From contig LBUS01000002.1 in the NCBI GenBank assembly GCA_000992695.1, positions 62,001 to 126,000 of the forward strand: a stretch of DNA of 64,000 nt, read 5' to 3'. Below are positions 29,530-38,755 of the stretch, piece by piece. A model generated the notes under the pieces. It did not search any database. It was not told the origin of the DNA and saw only the letters and a list, made by a program, of their open reading frames with translations. The stretch's first letter is position 1; every line of letters starts with the position of its first letter. This DNA is from Candidatus Peregrinibacteria bacterium GW2011_GWF2_38_29. Lineage in GTDB: Bacteria; Patescibacteriota; Gracilibacteria; UBA1369; UBA12463. The position numbers and the translations under genes are program-made.

Positions 29530-31388
29530 GTTAGGATTTCCATTTTTTTGCCTGGCGAATTATTTTTTGAATTTTTATGCGAATTTTCTTGAATTAATGC
29601 TTTTGCTCTTTGAATTGCTTTTATGCATTCTTGCTCATTTGCATGCGAAAAAGTAAGCTTAATCAGTTTTGAGAACGGAGGATAATTTGCGATGCGACGT
29701 TCGTTAATTGCAAAGTCGTACATTTCTTTATAATCATAATCTTGCACGGATTTTAAAATCGGATTTTCCGGCATATAGGTTTGAATTACCACTTTATCTT
29801 CAATGTCGTGATTTCTTTTGATTCTTCCTGCGCGGCCGGCGATTTGCGTTAAAAGTTGAAAAGTTCTTTCGCTTGTTCGAAAATCAGGGAAGAGAAGGCT
29901 GATGTCTGCCAGCATAATCCCGACAAGGCTGACATTTGGTAGGTGTAATCCGTGGCTTATTAATTGGGTTCCGATGAGAATATCGGCTTTGTGGTTTTTG
30001 AAATCATTATAGATTTTTTTGAAACTTTCACGTTTTTGAGTTGTATCTTTATCTGCGCGAATTATGCGTGCTTTTGGGAAAATTTTATGCAATTCTTCTT
30101 CGACTTTTTCTGTTCCCGATCCGATAAATCGAATTGCGACACCTTTGCAACTTGGGCAAAGTGTTGGTGGATTTTTTTTGAATCCACAGTGATGGCAAGT
30201 GAGTTTTGAATCCGCTTGATGATATGTCATGGCAACGTCACAATAGCCACATTTTTCAATGTATCCGCATTCGCGGCAAATTACGGCAGAGCTTGTTCCG
30301 CGCTTGTTTAAGAATAAAATCGCTTGTTCGTTGCGTTCTAAAATTTGTGAGATATTTTCCGCCAAAGTTTCGCTGAATATTGAATAATTTTTCTTTTTCA
30401 TTTCATCGCGCATATCCACAATTTCAACTTTTGGATGAGGTTGTTCGTATATTTTTTTATTCATTTCGAATAGCGAAATTTCTTTATTTTGAGCCTTAAA
30501 ATACGTTTCTACAGATGGCGTTGCGCTTCCAAAAACGATTTTTAAATTTGGTAAAAGTTCAGACATTTTATAAATAACATCGCGAGTGTTATATCTTGGA
30601 GATTGGTCTTGTTTATAAGAAAATTCGTGTTCCTCATCCATGATAATCAGGCCGAGATTTTGGAAAGGGGAGAATAGGGAAGAGCGTGAGCCAATAACCA
30701 CTTTTGCTTCATTATTGAGGATTTTTTTCCATGCGTTTTTTCTTTGAACGCTTGTTAATTTACTATGAATTACTGCAATTTTTTTTGAAAAAATCTTTTC
30801 AAAATATGTTGTCATTTGCGGTGTGATTGATATTTCCGGCACAAGGATTAAGGCTTGCTGATCTTGATTTGTGTAATGTTGTGCTAATTGTAAGTATATT
30901 TCGGTTTTGCCTGATCCTGTTATGCCGTGTATAAGCGAAATCTTGTTATTTTTTTCAAGAATTTTATTGAAAATTTCTTTTTGATCAGGCGTTAATTCGT
31001 GAATGTTTGAGGTAGGGGAGAGCGGTTCAACAATTGCCTCCGTCCCCGTTCTATCTTTTGTTAAAACGCGTTTTGGGATAAACATTTCCAGGCATTTATA
31101 CATTGGGCAGGCGTAATAATCGGAAATCCATTGCACAAGCTCAATCTGCCATTCTTTTAGATATGTTTTTTCGCCGACAATGTCTATGATTTCTTTTGTT
31201 TTGAATTCCGGCTCCTTATCATTAAGCTTTAAAATTGTGCCTTTTATTTTTTTTGAACGCAGTGGAATAAGCACTTCTGAGCCGATTTTGACTTCTTTTG
31301 CGAGATTTTCCGGAACCTTATAAGTGAGTGTTCCTGGCCCTTTCCCTATATTTTGCGGTATTAAGATTTCCGCATATAAATCAGCCAT
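29349..31388 (-). CDS. priA: Primosomal protein N' (PriA)
   Basis: LIHGITGSGKTEIYLQL, IIMDEEHEFSYKQDQSPRYNTRDV, Zn cysteines CRECGYIEKCGYCDVAMTYH...CHHCG...CPSC. Confidence 0.95.
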   Translation of the reverse strand: MADLYAEILIPQNIGKGPGTLTYKVPENLAKEVKIGSEVLIPLRSKKIKGTILKLNDKEPEFKTKEIIDIVGEKTYLKEWQIELVQWISDYYACPMYKCLEMFIPKRVLTKDRTGTEAIVEPLSPTSNIHELTPDQKEIFNKILEKNNKISLIHGITGSGKTEIYLQLAQHYTNQDQQALILVPEISITPQMTTYFEKIFSKKIAVIHSKLTSVQRKNAWKKILNNEAKVVIGSRSSLFSPFQNLGLIIMDEEHEFSYKQDQSPRYNTRDVIYKMSELLPNLKIVFGSATPSVETYFKAQNKEISLFEMNKKIYEQPHPKVEIVDMRDEMKKKNYSIFSETLAENISQILERNEQAILFLNKRGTSSAVICRECGYIEKCGYCDVAMTYHQADSKLTCHHCGFKKNPPTLCPSCKGVAIRFIGSGTEKVEEELHKIFPKARIIRADKDTTQKRESFKKIYNDFKNHKADILIGTQLISHGLHLPNVSLVGIMLADISLLFPDFRTSERTFQLLTQIAGRAGRIKRNHDIEDKVVIQTYMPENPILKSVQDYDYKEMYDFAINERRIANYPPFSKLIKLTFSHANEQECIKAIQRAKALIQENSHKNSKNNSPGKKMEILTYPSFIKKIKGKFIFNMLIKGANLTSEIVAPFQNIEGWKIDIDPISTSVSMCVLISSIDK

Positions 31389-31410
31389 AATGGTGGTTTG
31401 CTAATAGCCC

Positions 31411-31438
31411 TTGACAAAATCTGAAAAACCTGTAAAAT
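31411..31438 (+). promoter_or_regulatory. Putative sigma70 promoter TTGACA-N16-TAAAAT
   Basis: TTGACAaaatctgaaaaacctgTAAAAT 23 nt upstream of the ATG at 31461. Confidence 0.65.
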
Positions 31439-31460
31439 TATAATCCTTTATTAAATTATA

Positions 31461-32027
31461 ATGGATAAACCACAAAAAATTAAGCTGTTGATTGGAAACG
31501 AGGAGGCCTGTATAAAAGAATACACAAAGAATGGGCCGGATGGTCTTGCGCAGTTTCTTGGAATGGATCGAAACGGCGCGATGTTTAAAGAGATTATGCT
31601 TTATTTTGCTTTTGAAAAAGATGTCATTTTTAAGTGTGCAATTGAGAATATGGAGACAATCCAGCAGATTTTTGTTGCAATTGGGCCGAGCGAAATGCGT
31701 AAATTGATGGGTATTGAAGGCAGCGCTTTCGACGTTTGTTTTGAATCCATTTTTGATATAATTGGCCTAGGACTAAGGTCATTTTATAAATATACAGTGA
31801 GTCACAAAGAAGAATTGTCAGCGATTTTGTTTGAAAAAGGGCCGGAAGCGCTTCGCGCTCAGCTTTGTATTATTGGTGAAAAATATGACAACCTTTGGGA
31901 AGCTGTTATGGATTTGATTTTGAACGAATTTACCAAGAAGAAATTTGAAGAGCGCACGCTTTCTCACCAGGAGAAATTTGCGAAATTGATGCCGAAATTG
32001 CAGAAATATATTAGAGGGATTTTATAA
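31461..32027 (+). CDS. Hypothetical protein with three internal GPxxLxxxLGI repeats
   Basis: Complete 188-aa ORF with own promoter-like sequence; repeat alignment by eye. Confidence 0.6.
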   Translation: MDKPQKIKLLIGNEEACIKEYTKNGPDGLAQFLGMDRNGAMFKEIMLYFAFEKDVIFKCAIENMETIQQIFVAIGPSEMRKLMGIEGSAFDVCFESIFDIIGLGLRSFYKYTVSHKEELSAILFEKGPEALRAQLCIIGEKYDNLWEAVMDLILNEFTKKKFEERTLSHQEKFAKLMPKLQKYIRGIL

Positions 32028-32043
32028 GACTTGAGATGCGCTT

Positions 32044-33876
32044 CTATTTTGCCATCCAGCAATAAATATTTGATGGATGTCCTCCTTTTTTGCTTGGATT
32101 TGGCATGTTGCCTACAATTATTTTAAATGGACAATCGAGCTCTTCAAGCCTTTTAATTAATCTGTTTATGAGCGTTCGGTTATTGGCAAGTAATTCGTCC
32201 ATTCTTTCATTGTGTGACGGGATTGAGGTGCCATAGTTTGAAGCTAAAAATGTAGCTAAACCTTCCAGGCTTGATCCTCTTTTATCGAGTTTGTTTGTTT
32301 TTATCCATTCAAGAGATTCTCTTATTGCGGCTTTTATTTCATCGTTTTTGCCGTCATCATTTCTTTTGTCATCGTTTCCGCCGTTTCCATCATCTCCGCT
32401 GCCACCTTCATCGTCTTTTTCATCCCCGTTGTCGTCTTGCGTCGCGGCAGTTCCGTCTTTTAACGTTAAGCGATAAGTTGCAATAGCTTTGCCTTCGGTG
32501 TTTCTTGCGCCAGAACGATTCCTTTCTATTGTGTAAGGACTTGATTTAAAGCCTTTTGATAATGTGAAGTTGCTTATCATTGCTGCGGTGCCGGTTATTT
32601 GTTTAAATCCAACTTTTTTAAAATATTCTTCTATTTGTTCCGAATTTACCTCTTTATTAAAATTCTCAGCAAGATACATGCCTAACCAATAATTGTTGCC
32701 TTTATCTTTTCCGAACGTTTCTTCCACCCATTCGATTGCTTGTTGATGCTTGCGTTCATACGATCCTCGAGGTTCTTCCGTGACCACTTTGACTGCTTTT
32801 TGTTTTTTAGTGGTGAATATTCCATATGTTGATATAGCTCTTCCTCCTCCTTTTGGATTTGGTGCTAAGCCGGATTCTAATGTAAATGGAGCGGGGTGTT
32901 GTTCGTATAGCATTTTTGCGTCGTAATGAATGCTTGGTATTTTGCTAGTGAAAGATGGATGTTTTTGTCTCATCAAAGTTTCTACTTCGGCGCAGGTAAG
33001 CATCTCGTTGGCGTTTTCCAGTAATACCGTGAAAAACGCCCATATTACCGTGTTTTTACGTAGGTTTTCTATTGTCCATTCTTTAGCGCTATCCAATGGA
33101 GAGACATCTTCTTGTTTTAATCCTGCGGCTGGAGCTGGAGCCGCTATGGTTGCGGGAGAGTTTTTCACGTTAGCTAGTAACGTCATTGCTCTATCCACTT
33201 CTGCTTTTACAGCTTCCAGTAATCCGAACAAATCCCTTGTTGTTTGTGCCAATATTTCAGGAAGAGTTTGTACGCTTTCCGCATCCATGCTTAATCTTAA
33301 TCCTTGCAACATTCTTTGTAAGCTGGCTAAATCGCCATCTCCTTCTTGTTGTGAAAGTTTTCCGCTTGCAAGCAATATTTTTGCAGTATCGTTATATGCT
33401 TTTGCGAATTCGGTTTTTAAGATGTCAGTTGTTTCCGAATTTGCTTCCGATTCACTTATTTCCTCCCCTTTAGTTATTTTTTTAAGAAAACCGGCTTTTG
33501 TTGTTATTTCAGCCTTTTTTTGATCAATGAAAAGTTGCAACTTTGTGAATTCCGCGCCGTTTCCTCTTATTTGATTTTTTTTTGCGTTTTGAATAAGTGC
33601 ATCCATTTCTTGTTCAGCGTCTCTTGCTTTCATGCGTCCGTCGTGCAATTTTTGTCTTATTTCTATTAATTGTGGTTTATTTTTTTGTAAGAACAAGTCT
33701 AAAAAATCCGAATCTTCCGCCGTAAATGGTCCGATTTTGCCAATGCTTTTTATGTATGCGCAAGAAAGTAGTTCGCTAATTGCGTCCATCATGTCGTGCC
33801 TTAAAATGCGTGAAATTACGATTTGGTCAATTGATCTTAATGTTGGTAACCTTTCTACTGCTTGTGTCGCTTCCAT
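32044..33876 (-). CDS. 610-aa protein with three winged-helix-like modules, no sigma core
   Basis: Three modules ending in PFTLESGLAPNPKGGGRAISTYGIF / PYTIERNRSGARNTEGKAIATYRLTL / PFKIIVGNMPNPSKKGGHPSNIYCWM; shares promoter with adjacent sigma genes. Confidence 0.7.
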   Translation of the reverse strand: MEATQAVERLPTLRSIDQIVISRILRHDMMDAISELLSCAYIKSIGKIGPFTAEDSDFLDLFLQKNKPQLIEIRQKLHDGRMKARDAEQEMDALIQNAKKNQIRGNGAEFTKLQLFIDQKKAEITTKAGFLKKITKGEEISESEANSETTDILKTEFAKAYNDTAKILLASGKLSQQEGDGDLASLQRMLQGLRLSMDAESVQTLPEILAQTTRDLFGLLEAVKAEVDRAMTLLANVKNSPATIAAPAPAAGLKQEDVSPLDSAKEWTIENLRKNTVIWAFFTVLLENANEMLTCAEVETLMRQKHPSFTSKIPSIHYDAKMLYEQHPAPFTLESGLAPNPKGGGRAISTYGIFTTKKQKAVKVVTEEPRGSYERKHQQAIEWVEETFGKDKGNNYWLGMYLAENFNKEVNSEQIEEYFKKVGFKQITGTAAMISNFTLSKGFKSSPYTIERNRSGARNTEGKAIATYRLTLKDGTAATQDDNGDEKDDEGGSGDDGNGGNDDKRNDDGKNDEIKAAIRESLEWIKTNKLDKRGSSLEGLATFLASNYGTSIPSHNERMDELLANNRTLINRLIKRLEELDCPFKIIVGNMPNPSKKGGHPSNIYCWMAK

Positions 33877-33929
33877 AAAAATATTTATAGGATGTGGATT
33901 TTACCATATGCCAAAAGAAATTCAATAAT
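33877..33929 (-). promoter_or_regulatory. Shared sigma-cluster promoter/leader, copy A
   Basis: Minus strand TTATTGAATTTCTTTTGGCATATGGTAAAATCCACATCCTATAAATATTTTT-ATG. Confidence 0.75.
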
Positions 33930-33934
33930 TTTCT

Positions 33935-35782
33935 TTAGTCTTGATATAGGAATCTTTTCCCGCTTCCTCCGATGCTCGGCATTATTGTTTCGTTCATTTC
34001 CACAAACATTTCAAATAGAGTGTTTATGTTTACGCTTGGGAATTTTTGAGCGAATCGTTCTCGCACTTTATCTGTTAATTTTTGTTTGATTTGTCTTATT
34101 CTTTCTCTCGTTACTCCGACTTCCGCTCCAATATCTTCAAGAGTTGCTCCATCTTTGCTTGAGTTTGATTTTTTAACGCCAAAGTATCTTGTTAAGATAT
34201 ATATTGCTCTGTCTAATTCAGCTTTTGATCTGAACATTTTTGATCCTTCCGCTATTTCCATTATTCCGTTAATCAGAGCTCCTTGCATTTCTTCTCTTTC
34301 AAGATTTGCATATCCTTGATCGTGTTCTCCAATCATGTCTCCGAGCGTTGTATCATTACTTTCTCCGACCGGCGTGTCGATTGAGACTTTGTGCGTTAGT
34401 GCGGCCTTTGCTTTTTCCACTTTCTTTGCTGATAGTTTTATGCCTCTTTTTTCTTCAATGAAGTCTACGAGTTCTTCTGTTGTTGGCTCTGTGCCATTCA
34501 AAATTTGAAACATTTTTGTATATTTTCTAACCATCTCCATGAGATCTACTTGGTGTATTGGATAGCGTATCATTGCTCCATCGGTATCTAATGATCTTGT
34601 TATTGATTGGCGAACCCACCATGTGGCGTATGTTGAAAATTTGTAACCTCTTGTTGGGTCGAATTTTTCAACAGCTCGCATGAGTCCAATGTTGCCTTCT
34701 TGTATTAAATCTAAGAATGGCAATTCTCTGCCAGATCTTCCCCCGATATATTTTTTAGCAATGCTTACGACAAGTCTAAGGTTTGCTTTTATCATTACTT
34801 CTCTTGCCGCTTTTCCCGCTATTACCATTTGTTGTTTTTCTGCGTTTTCACCCGGACCTCCTTCTCTTTCTATTTGGAGCCAAGCTTGTATTTTTAGCCC
34901 AAGCTCTACTTCTTCTGCGCGGCTTAATAACTTAAATTTACTCATTTTTCTTAAGTATATTGATACGGGATCGTTTTTTGCTGTTTCTATTTTTTCTTTT
35001 TTCTCTGCGCTTTCTTCTTTTTCTTCTTCTTCGGGATCTGGAGTTGATTTTGCCGCTGCTTCGGCTGCTGTTTCTTCTGCATCTTCGTCGCCCTTTGCAG
35101 GTTCTTCATTTATTTTTATGCCTTCGAGATTTAATATTGTATTTTTGCGGATTCCATATGCGCCATTTTTTTCGTATATTGTAAACTTTAGGCCATTTGT
35201 TGTTGCAATCAATCTATCTAGGGCTTTTTTGATCACATTTTGTTTGCTTTTTTTTGGCCCTTTTTGCTTTGCTGCTATTTCTGATGTGAGCTTGAATCCG
35301 GGCATATCCTTTATTTTATCCGGTGGATTTTTTATTATTCTTTCTATATCTTCGATTGTTAATCTTCTTGGTCTTTGGTGTCTCATTATATGCAAAATTA
35401 GATAGGTCAGGGTTGTGTAATGCGTTATTTCATCTATCCATTCTGAGAATGTTTTGGGATCTATTCTGTTTGCGCTTTCCGCGTTGTCGCCGTTTTCTAT
35501 TGATTTTAATACTTTTAATATTAATTCTTTTGCAATTCTACGTAGTCCATCAAGCGGAGTTTTGTTTGTAAGTATTTCCGTTGGTTTTTGGTCAAATATG
35601 GCCATAGCACGCTCTACGACGTGTTTTTTTGAATTATCGTCTATTCCCAATATCATTTCGCCAATAACTGCTTGTAAACGCTGTCTTACTTCATCTGTTT
35701 TAGCAGATATTTGTGGCGTTGCGCCTTCATTTGTTGTCGTTGATGCTTCGTCATTTTCCGGTTGTACGACCCGAGTTTCCAT
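33935..35782 (-). CDS. Primary-type sigma-70 factor with large N-terminal extension (paralog 1)
   Basis: [43 protein letters not shown]; 4.2 [13 protein letters not shown]; acidic linker after about 230-aa N-terminal region. Confidence 0.93.
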   Translation of the reverse strand: METRVVQPENDEASTTTNEGATPQISAKTDEVRQRLQAVIGEMILGIDDNSKKHVVERAMAIFDQKPTEILTNKTPLDGLRRIAKELILKVLKSIENGDNAESANRIDPKTFSEWIDEITHYTTLTYLILHIMRHQRPRRLTIEDIERIIKNPPDKIKDMPGFKLTSEIAAKQKGPKKSKQNVIKKALDRLIATTNGLKFTIYEKNGAYGIRKNTILNLEGIKINEEPAKGDEDAEETAAEAAAKSTPDPEEEEKEESAEKKEKIETAKNDPVSIYLRKMSKFKLLSRAEEVELGLKIQAWLQIEREGGPGENAEKQQMVIAGKAAREVMIKANLRLVVSIAKKYIGGRSGRELPFLDLIQEGNIGLMRAVEKFDPTRGYKFSTYATWWVRQSITRSLDTDGAMIRYPIHQVDLMEMVRKYTKMFQILNGTEPTTEELVDFIEEKRGIKLSAKKVEKAKAALTHKVSIDTPVGESNDTTLGDMIGEHDQGYANLEREEMQGALINGIMEIAEGSKMFRSKAELDRAIYILTRYFGVKKSNSSKDGATLEDIGAEVGVTRERIRQIKQKLTDKVRERFAQKFPSVNINTLFEMFVEMNETIMPSIGGSGKRFLYQD

Positions 35783-35833
35783 AAAAATATTTATAGGAGG
35801 GGATTCTACCTGATAATTGTATAAAATTCAATG
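35783..35833 (-). promoter_or_regulatory. Shared sigma-cluster promoter/leader, copy B
   Basis: Minus strand TCATTGAATTTTATACAATTATCAGGTAGAATCCCCTCCTATAAATATTTTT-ATG. Confidence 0.75.
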
Positions 35834-36020
35834 AAAGGATTTTGATTGTGCGCAACGCGGTCCGCCTCTCTTCAACGCTATTTGCAATAGGGTTTTGCTG
35901 GTCTCATTCAAAAATAAGCCTCACGTTTGTTCGTCTAATTTTTGACTCGACCTCCTGCGTTCCACGTACGCTAAATTCGCGTCCGCTTCACTTCGGACCG
36001 CAAAACTCGCTACTATTTGG

Positions 36021-36094
36021 TGCACCCGGCGGGATTTGAACCTGCGACACCTAGTTTCGAAGACTAGTGCTCTATCCAGCTGAGCTACGGGTGC
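36021..36094 (-). tRNA. tRNA-Arg (anticodon TCG)
   Basis: Minus strand GCACCCG...CTAGT-CTTCGAA-ACTAG...GGTTCAAATCC...CGGGTGC-A; cloverleaf by eye. Confidence 0.95.
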
Positions 36095-36170
36095 ATAATG
36101 TTAATATACAATATTAAAGTTCAAAGCTCAAAAGTCAAAACTCAAAACTGACTTCAAAATTGAGCTCCGT

Positions 36171-37991
36171 TTACATTATTGGTTTGCCAAACATAATAAG
36201 TTCTCCATCATTTTGTTTAAATAATGCACTTACACTTGCTTCTCCCGTGTTTTCTACTAACATTGCAGCTATTCGGGGTTTTGCTCGTTCAATTATGTCT
36301 CTCGTCATTTGCCTTACTCTTTCTCGCGATAAGCCAAATTCGTCACCAATGTCTTGCAGCGTTCCATCTTCTGCCCCATTTGATCGCGCGCTATTTCTTA
36401 GAACGTCGTATCTTCTTAGAAGAATATATTCATTCCTGTCTTTTATTGCTTTTCCGGTTTTGCTATTCGCTATTACTTCTTTTAAGATTGTTGTTATTTT
36501 TTCCATTACAGGCGCTAGTGATCTTGTTTCTATTTCGTCAAATCCCGTATCGTTTTGCCCCATTGAATCAGCAAAAGTTTGATTTTTTTGGTCGTTTGAT
36601 CCTTTGATTTCATCTTCGAGTCTTATTTCCGGCCTAAAATGTCCAAATGCTATTTCTATTGATAATGTGTTTTTTTTAGGGAAACGCGCTTTGCATTCAG
36701 CATGAGTCGGTTCTCTTCCGTTTTTTTCTTTAAATTCTTCTATGTATCTTTTAATTTTCATTATTGCTTTGCCATATGCTGATGGTAATCTCACATTCCC
36801 TCTTTGCTTCCTTATTTCGTCTGTAATTATTGCTCTTATCCACCATACTGCATATGAAATAAAGCGATATCCTCTTTCGTGTTCAAATTTTTTTGCAGCC
36901 ATTATCATCCCTATATTTCCGGCTTGTATTACGTCCATTAATGGAAGGCCTTGGTCTTTATACTGAAATGCAATTTTAATTACGAATCTTAAGTTTGCAT
37001 TTACGATTTGTTTTCTTGCATTTTCATCTCCTGCGTCGGCTTTTTTTGCAAGCTCTGCCTCTTCTTCACGTGTTAATGTTTTATATCGACAAACGTCTCT
37101 CATATATCGTTCAAGCTCACTTGATTTTTGTCCTTTTACCAAATTGTAAATACTTCTTTCATCGGATTCCCCTTGTTTTGGGTTTAAGCAATGCGCGCTT
37201 TCAGATGCGGTTATTTCAGCCATTCCGTCGTCTCCATTAACAATGCAATCTTCTACTGCTTCATCTATATCATCATCGTCATCATCTTCTGTTTCGTTTT
37301 CATTTTTCTGCGGTTTTTGTTGAAATATTGCATATTTTTCATCTTCTTTTTTCAAGATAAATCTCCATTCTTGGTTTCTAATTTTAGAAATACGGTCTAA
37401 GGCTGCTTTTATTTTTTCAATGCTAATTTGTTTATGTGTGCTTGCTTGAAATAGCGTATACGCCTCCATTTCCATTATTTCCTTTGTTGGACGTTGTAAT
37501 CCTTTGTGTAATTCTTCGGCGCTTACATATTCTCTTTCATGTTTCTTTTTTAACATCATTAAAATGATATATGTTAATGACGTGTAATGAGTTACTTCTT
37601 CTGTCCATTTGTAGTATCCCGGCATTGATGATAACAGTTGACCTATTCCAATTTTTTCAAGTGGTTTTGTTGAATCTTCTGCCGAAAGTACTATAGATAG
37701 TAGAATTTTGACTATAATTCTTATGTCTTTTATGGTTCCTGTCCGATCATTAATTTCTATTTCGTCCGGTAGTTTTGGTATTTTTGCTTCTCCATTTAGG
37801 TGAAATCGTAAAAGCGCTGCTACATGTTCGGCTTTTTCATTTGGACGCTTGTCTTTTTGCTTTCTTAGCTCTTCTAAAGCTGCGTTTCGAACGGCTTTTT
37901 CAATACGATCAATCCTGGATGGCAATACGATAAGATTAAGTTTACGATAAGGATCTGTTAAATCTTCGAGTTCTATTCGATTTAATGCCAT
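36171..37991 (-). CDS. Divergent primary-type sigma-70 factor with large N-terminal extension (paralog 2)
   Basis: LMDVIQAGNIGMIMAAKKFEHERGYRFISYAVWWIRAIITDEIR; 4.2 LSRERVRQMTRDII. Confidence 0.92.
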   Translation of the reverse strand: MALNRIELEDLTDPYRKLNLIVLPSRIDRIEKAVRNAALEELRKQKDKRPNEKAEHVAALLRFHLNGEAKIPKLPDEIEINDRTGTIKDIRIIVKILLSIVLSAEDSTKPLEKIGIGQLLSSMPGYYKWTEEVTHYTSLTYIILMMLKKKHEREYVSAEELHKGLQRPTKEIMEMEAYTLFQASTHKQISIEKIKAALDRISKIRNQEWRFILKKEDEKYAIFQQKPQKNENETEDDDDDDIDEAVEDCIVNGDDGMAEITASESAHCLNPKQGESDERSIYNLVKGQKSSELERYMRDVCRYKTLTREEEAELAKKADAGDENARKQIVNANLRFVIKIAFQYKDQGLPLMDVIQAGNIGMIMAAKKFEHERGYRFISYAVWWIRAIITDEIRKQRGNVRLPSAYGKAIMKIKRYIEEFKEKNGREPTHAECKARFPKKNTLSIEIAFGHFRPEIRLEDEIKGSNDQKNQTFADSMGQNDTGFDEIETRSLAPVMEKITTILKEVIANSKTGKAIKDRNEYILLRRYDVLRNSARSNGAEDGTLQDIGDEFGLSRERVRQMTRDIIERAKPRIAAMLVENTGEASVSALFKQNDGELIMFGKPIM

Positions 37992-38044
37992 TAAAAATGT
38001 TTATTGGAAATGAATTTTATCAGAAATCGGAAAAAATTCAATAA
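37992..38044 (-). promoter_or_regulatory. Shared sigma-cluster promoter/leader, copy C
   Basis: Minus strand TTATTGAATTTTTTCCGATTTCTGATAAAATTCATTTCCAATAAACATTTTTA-ATG. Confidence 0.7.
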
Positions 38045-38087
38045 ATCAAATAAAGCTTTTGTTTAAAACGATAGACGATAGCGGCAT

Positions 38088-38486
38088 TTATATTTCGTAG
38101 TCTATGACGCTTGTAGCGGAACTGCCAGTTTGTTCTCTGGCGCCTTTTAGCGTTTGCGCTTCTTGAGCCTCAGCTTGTCTTTGTTTTTCCGCTCTTTGCC
38201 CAAATAGTGTCCATTTTTCTTGGATGCCTGGGTCTTTAAATTTTTGACCATTACTAACAACGTCACGTGTTGTTTCGCTTATATATCCTGCTTGCGTAAG
38301 CGCGTCGTGGTTTTTCTTTGTTGAGCGAGCTATGCATATTTGGCCTTTTTCATTGATATATGTGATTACGCCATTGTTGTCTTGAAAAAGACCTATTTTC
38401 TCAGCTCTTTCCCATATATCCGCAGGGCTGTCTGCTGATGGTGCTTTTAGCATTGCTTTATCGTGTTCAGATGATATAGTCTTCAA
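38088..38486 (-). CDS. Small hypothetical protein (up to 132 aa; TTG or internal ATG start)
   Basis: Open frame MKTISSEHDKAMLKAPSADSPADIWERAEKIGLFQDNNGVITYINEKGQ...; overlaps the 3' end of an upstream small ORF. Confidence 0.5.
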   Translation of the reverse strand: MKTISSEHDKAMLKAPSADSPADIWERAEKIGLFQDNNGVITYINEKGQICIARSTKKNHDALTQAGYISETTRDVVSNGQKFKDPGIQEKWTLFGQRAEKQRQAEAQEAQTLKGAREQTGSSATSVIDYEI

Positions 38487-38631
38487 TTGCTGTTGGATGA
38501 ATTTGTCTTAATTCTGCACATTTTGCGAATATAAAATCTCTTCCTGCGGGTGTTGCCATTATAATTTTTCGTTGAGCTAATTCGTCGCTTACAGTAGTTT
38601 TAAATTCATGTCCTATTCTTGGCGTGTTCAT
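38467..38631 (-). CDS. Small ORF, 54 aa
   Basis: ATG 38629-38631 to TGA 38467-38469: MNTPRIGHEFKTTVSDELAQRKIIMATPAGRDFIFAKCAELRQIHPTAIEDYII; upstream TTGCGA-N17-TATAAT; below the ORF-track cutoff. Confidence 0.5.
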   Translation of the reverse strand: MNTPRIGHEFKTTVSDELAQRKIIMATPAGRDFIFAKCAELRQIHPTAIEDYII

Positions 38632-38755
38632 GGTGCTTGGTTTGTTATGTATATAAATATATTATAACATATTCTATATTATATCGCAAATCCTGTTAAG
38701 GTTGAATATTTAGCGTTTTATCTATAAAATCATTATTGCATTTCGAAATATATTT

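Noticed and set aside
34680-35405. 241-aa plus-strand ORF antisense to sigma paralog 1
   Set aside because: Ser/Phe-rich shadow of a clearly coding gene
35842-36039. 65-aa ORF before tRNA-Arg
   Set aside because: Extends into the tRNA gene on the opposite strand and lies in a structured GC-rich patch
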